Source: Brasenia schreberi
Lineage: Eukaryota > Streptophyta > Magnoliopsida > Nymphaeales > Cabombaceae
Assembly: GCA_036023115.1 (NCBI GenBank)
Contig: JAYKKT010000059.1
Span: forward strand, 2,012,501-2,076,500
Direction: 5' to 3'
Length of the DNA: 64,000 nucleotides
This document shows positions 61,521 through 64,000 of the stretch, piece by piece (positions within the stretch are counted from its first letter, which is position 1; every line of letters begins with the position of its first letter). Below the pieces are notes generated by a model. It saw only the letters and a list, made by a program, of their open reading frames with translations, was not told the origin of the DNA and did not search any database. The translations under genes were made by a program, and so were the position numbers.

Positions 61521-61825
61521 ATGGCCGATTCTGGAGAGCACGAGGGTTCCTCATCGTCAACGTCCACCCTTAAGAGGGATCCCCTCAAATCCTCTGGTAT
61601 TTCATATTATTCCCATTCATCCGTTTCTTTTTGTTGCCGCTTGTGCTGATTCCTTTTTTTGTATTTGCCACAATGCGCTGCTTTTCTTATTTGAGTCTTG
61701 TGCTTTTACTCTTTGATGGCTAATTTTGGGAGTGTACGTTTTGGTTGAATATGGTAGACAAGAGTTTTGCGGGCAATAATTTTCATGATGGTATTGACTT
61801 CATAGAAATTCGGCACTGTTCAATG
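61521..61825 (+). CDS. First exons of an unrecognised gene
   Basis: Exon 1 61521-61596 starts ATG and encodes MADSGEHEGSSSSTSTLKRD before a donor (tcctctg|gtattt). A second likely exon, 61758-61825 (DKSFAGNNFHDGIDFIEIRH, then a donor atg|gtaagg), joins in phase. Later exons could not be identified; the gene may continue beyond 64000 or end in the repeats here. The serine-rich acidic start has no diagnostic motif. Confidence 0.4.
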
Positions 61826-62109
61826 GTAAGGGTTCGTCTGACTTGATGGCGTCCACGTGGTTTCATCTGCACCCGGGAAACGATAATATCGTTATGGGTG
61901 ATAATTTGCAGAGATATCAACTTCAAAGTCGAAACCTGAATTATCTTAGGTTGCAATTTGCTATATTCGATTCGAGGAGATTGTTCGACCTGATGACATC
62001 CTTGTGGCTTCTTATGCACCTGATGAAAGCTATTTCTGGTCCACTAAGTTTCAGATCTAGTTTGAACCTGTGAAAATTTGGAATGATACAATAAAATGAG
62101 AAATATGGG

Positions 62110-62300
62110 CGGTGGGGGAGCACACTTTAACTGTATACGTGGTTCAGCAGTTCTATGGGCACACTCTGCGAAGAAAATCTTCACACATCCCTCCTTTTGT
62201 TCTTCGTTTTACTAAGTTCTCATCTTCTTGTGTCACCTATTTATATTGGTAGAGGATCCGAAACAAAGAAATCTTACCAAAATGAAGATAATTGTTTGAG
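62110..62300. mobile_element. LTR-like fragment
   Basis: Starts tgtatacgtggttcagcag and contains tatttatattggtagaggat followed by aaatcttacc. A related piece is at 62890-63100. It resembles terminal parts of plant LTR elements. Confidence 0.4.
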
Positions 62301-62573
62301 TCAATGGCATCCAATCTATGAAATAAAAAATGTTGTGTCTTATATTCTCAAAACTCCAACACGTCTATATACAACAGGCACTGATAGTCTGATATTGACT
62401 CAGCACAAGGGTCTTTGGTTGACTTGATATCGTTCAAGTGGGCGCCAAGAAAACTTTCTTTAATAGAACAAGATAAGAGAACAAGGAATGCAAAGAACAG
62501 GCTGTCAAATCTTTTGCAGCCAACAACTTTTATATGCTATCCTAAAGACTTGCATTATTAATGCTATGTGCCT

Positions 62574-62815
62574 GTTAACTGTTAATATTCTCCAGGCATT
62601 GGTTCCCGTAACTGCTCTGTTTATTTTCCAGACATTGATCCTTGTAATATCTATTCTGGTCTGTTAATAATTTTCAGACATTGATTCCTGCTATATCTAT
62701 TATGGTCTGTTAATAATTTCCAGACATTGATTCCTGCAATATCTATTATGGTCTTTTAATAATTTTAAGACATTGATTCCTTCAATATCTATTCTGGTCT
62801 GCATTTTGGGAATCC
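62574..62815. repeat. Five tandem copies of a 46-bp unit
   Basis: gacattgattcctg(c/t)aata-type units start at 62585, 62631, 62677, 62723 and 62769, exactly 46 bp apart. The first copy is most diverged. The unit contains ctattctggtctgttaataa. Confidence 0.9.
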
Positions 62816-62889
62816 AGGATTTCTTAATTCTGAAATGACTGGTCTTTGGCTGCATCATATATCATGTGAAATTTAAATTGTAGCACATA

Positions 62890-63100
62890 ACGAGAATTTT
62901 GAGGAGGAGAAAGAGAGATGCGCTATATACATGGTTCGGCCTATGGCCTATTTGTAGGAAAAGCCTCTTATCTTTATGTTCTGTGTCAAATTATTTAGGC
63001 TCTCATCGTACATATTTAAATTGGTAGAGGATTCAAATATATATTAAAACCAAATCTTAACAACTGTGAAGATGATTGAATAAATCTTGTCTAATCTAAG
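62890..63100. mobile_element. LTR-like fragment, second copy
   Basis: Contains atatacatggttcggcctat, tatttaaattggtagaggat and aaatcttaac. Diverged from the piece at 62110-62300 but in the same order. Confidence 0.4.
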
Positions 63101-64000
63101 AGATACAAAATAATGAATTACTATATCTCATAGTTGGTGAACCCTAAAAGAATAGTCCTCAAAATGGTATATGCATATTGATCATTTACTTGGTGTAACT
63201 GATTCATTCGTTCTTGGCATAATTTTTACTGGAATCGATCCAGTTGATCTTTTCGGTGGGTGAAAATAGCCCTAGATTTTGTTGAAGGCAAGCTATAGCA
63301 TTGCAGAAATTCTTTCAAGTGGAAGTATCTTAACTACATTCTATCATTAACGATTTCTATCAACAATTGTCTCCTATTGAAGAATGTTATACTAGTCAAT
63401 TTCTATCTGGATTTTCGTCTCTTGGACCACATGCATGATGGGATTTTTCAAAAAAAAGTTAAGGGTAGTTGGCTCTTTCCTCAGGATGTCTTTGACATAA
63501 GCAGTATATCCTTATAATTCACCATTGCATGTGGTTTTTACTTGAAATAACCACATAGTGCATGGTTTTTTCATATGGAAAATTGATAAAAGGATCCAAG
63601 AAGATGTTATTTACATGAAGCGGGAATCTTAAGTTTGGGTCTGACCAAATTTTGGTTTAGTTGATTGTTTGTGAGTTTGGTTTAAGGTTGTGAACTGAAG
63701 GCAACTGAAAAAAAGGAAAAAGTGGAGAGAAGTACTGTAGAAAGAAAACCAAACAGAATATATAGATACATATAGGATATACAAGGCTGAGGATGTCAGG
63801 GTTATTGAAGGAAGACTTATGTGAAAGCAGTCAAAGGTTTAGCTAGATAAGAAGAATCATGCAACCAGACAACATGGGGCATGAAAATGGAGAAGTAAGT
63901 TAATTAGCATGCTTGGGGTCTCTTGACAGAAATCTTGTCTTTACATTTTTGACAGGAAAGCTATCATAGTCACATAAAATCCAAAAAGAAAAGAAGCTTT
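63101..64000. other. No recognised feature to the window end
   Basis: AT-rich DNA without clear exons, possibly an intron of the gene starting at 61521. Confidence 0.35.

Noticed and set aside
61287..61560. Two minus-strand frames of 84 and 72 codons
   Set aside because: They are antisense to the likely leader and first exon of the gene at 61521 and have no supporting features.

Overview
The window looks like nuclear DNA of a flowering plant. The genes have GT-AG introns and match plant families (POWERDRESS-type SANT protein, MLO, DUF1685). The spaces between them are AT-rich and full of plant-type repeats: MULE, Copia and Ty3/gypsy relics, RTE-clade LINE pieces, tRNA-like SINEs, short palindromic MITE-like elements and many (TA)n/(GA)n microsatellites. 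Nothing in the sequence fixes the clade. No prokaryotic operon, CRISPR array or organellar gene was seen.

Layout. 0.6-3.3 kb: decayed Mutator-like transposase (minus). 5-7.3 kb: duplicated TA-microsatellite block and MITE-like elements. 7.9-9.2 kb: three-exon DUF1685 gene (minus) whose middle exon comes from a local tandem duplication. 9.3-22.2 kb: gene-poor repeat field with SINEs, palindromic elements, a long (TC)(TA)(GA) hairpin and a gypsy reverse transcriptase relic. 22.4-35.0 kb: POWERDRESS-like (PWR) gene, plus strand, four coding exons and an intact 1,809-codon frame; its third intron holds a sense-oriented RTE LINE. 35.5-45.6 kb: a 15-exon MLO gene, minus strand and convergent with PWR; intron 2 holds a 3.7-kb Copia relic, and exon 11 carries a one-base frameshift beside a long microsatellite. 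48.2-48.6 kb: possible two-exon gene for a 57-residue membrane-anchored or secreted peptide. 51.0-56.4 kb: unrecognised plant gene, plus strand, with good splice phases but two one-base frame breaks, a frame-shifting 191-bp tandem duplication and no ATG at the expected start. 57.6-59.7 kb: intact five-exon gene (minus) for a small type I membrane protein. 61.5 kb onward: first exons of another gene, perhaps continuing past the window.

PWR-type proteins act in histone deacetylation and MLO proteins are plasma-membrane calcium/calmodulin-linked proteins, so the genes are probably neighbours by chance and not a functional cluster. No clearly new biological system is evident. The most checkable novelties are the exon-creating duplication in the DUF1685 gene, the lesions in the MLO gene and in the 51-56 kb gene (decay versus assembly error), the four-fold repeat in the PWR leader, and the MITE-like families bordered by TA microsatellites. 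Exon borders were read by eye from splice motifs, phase and family resemblance.
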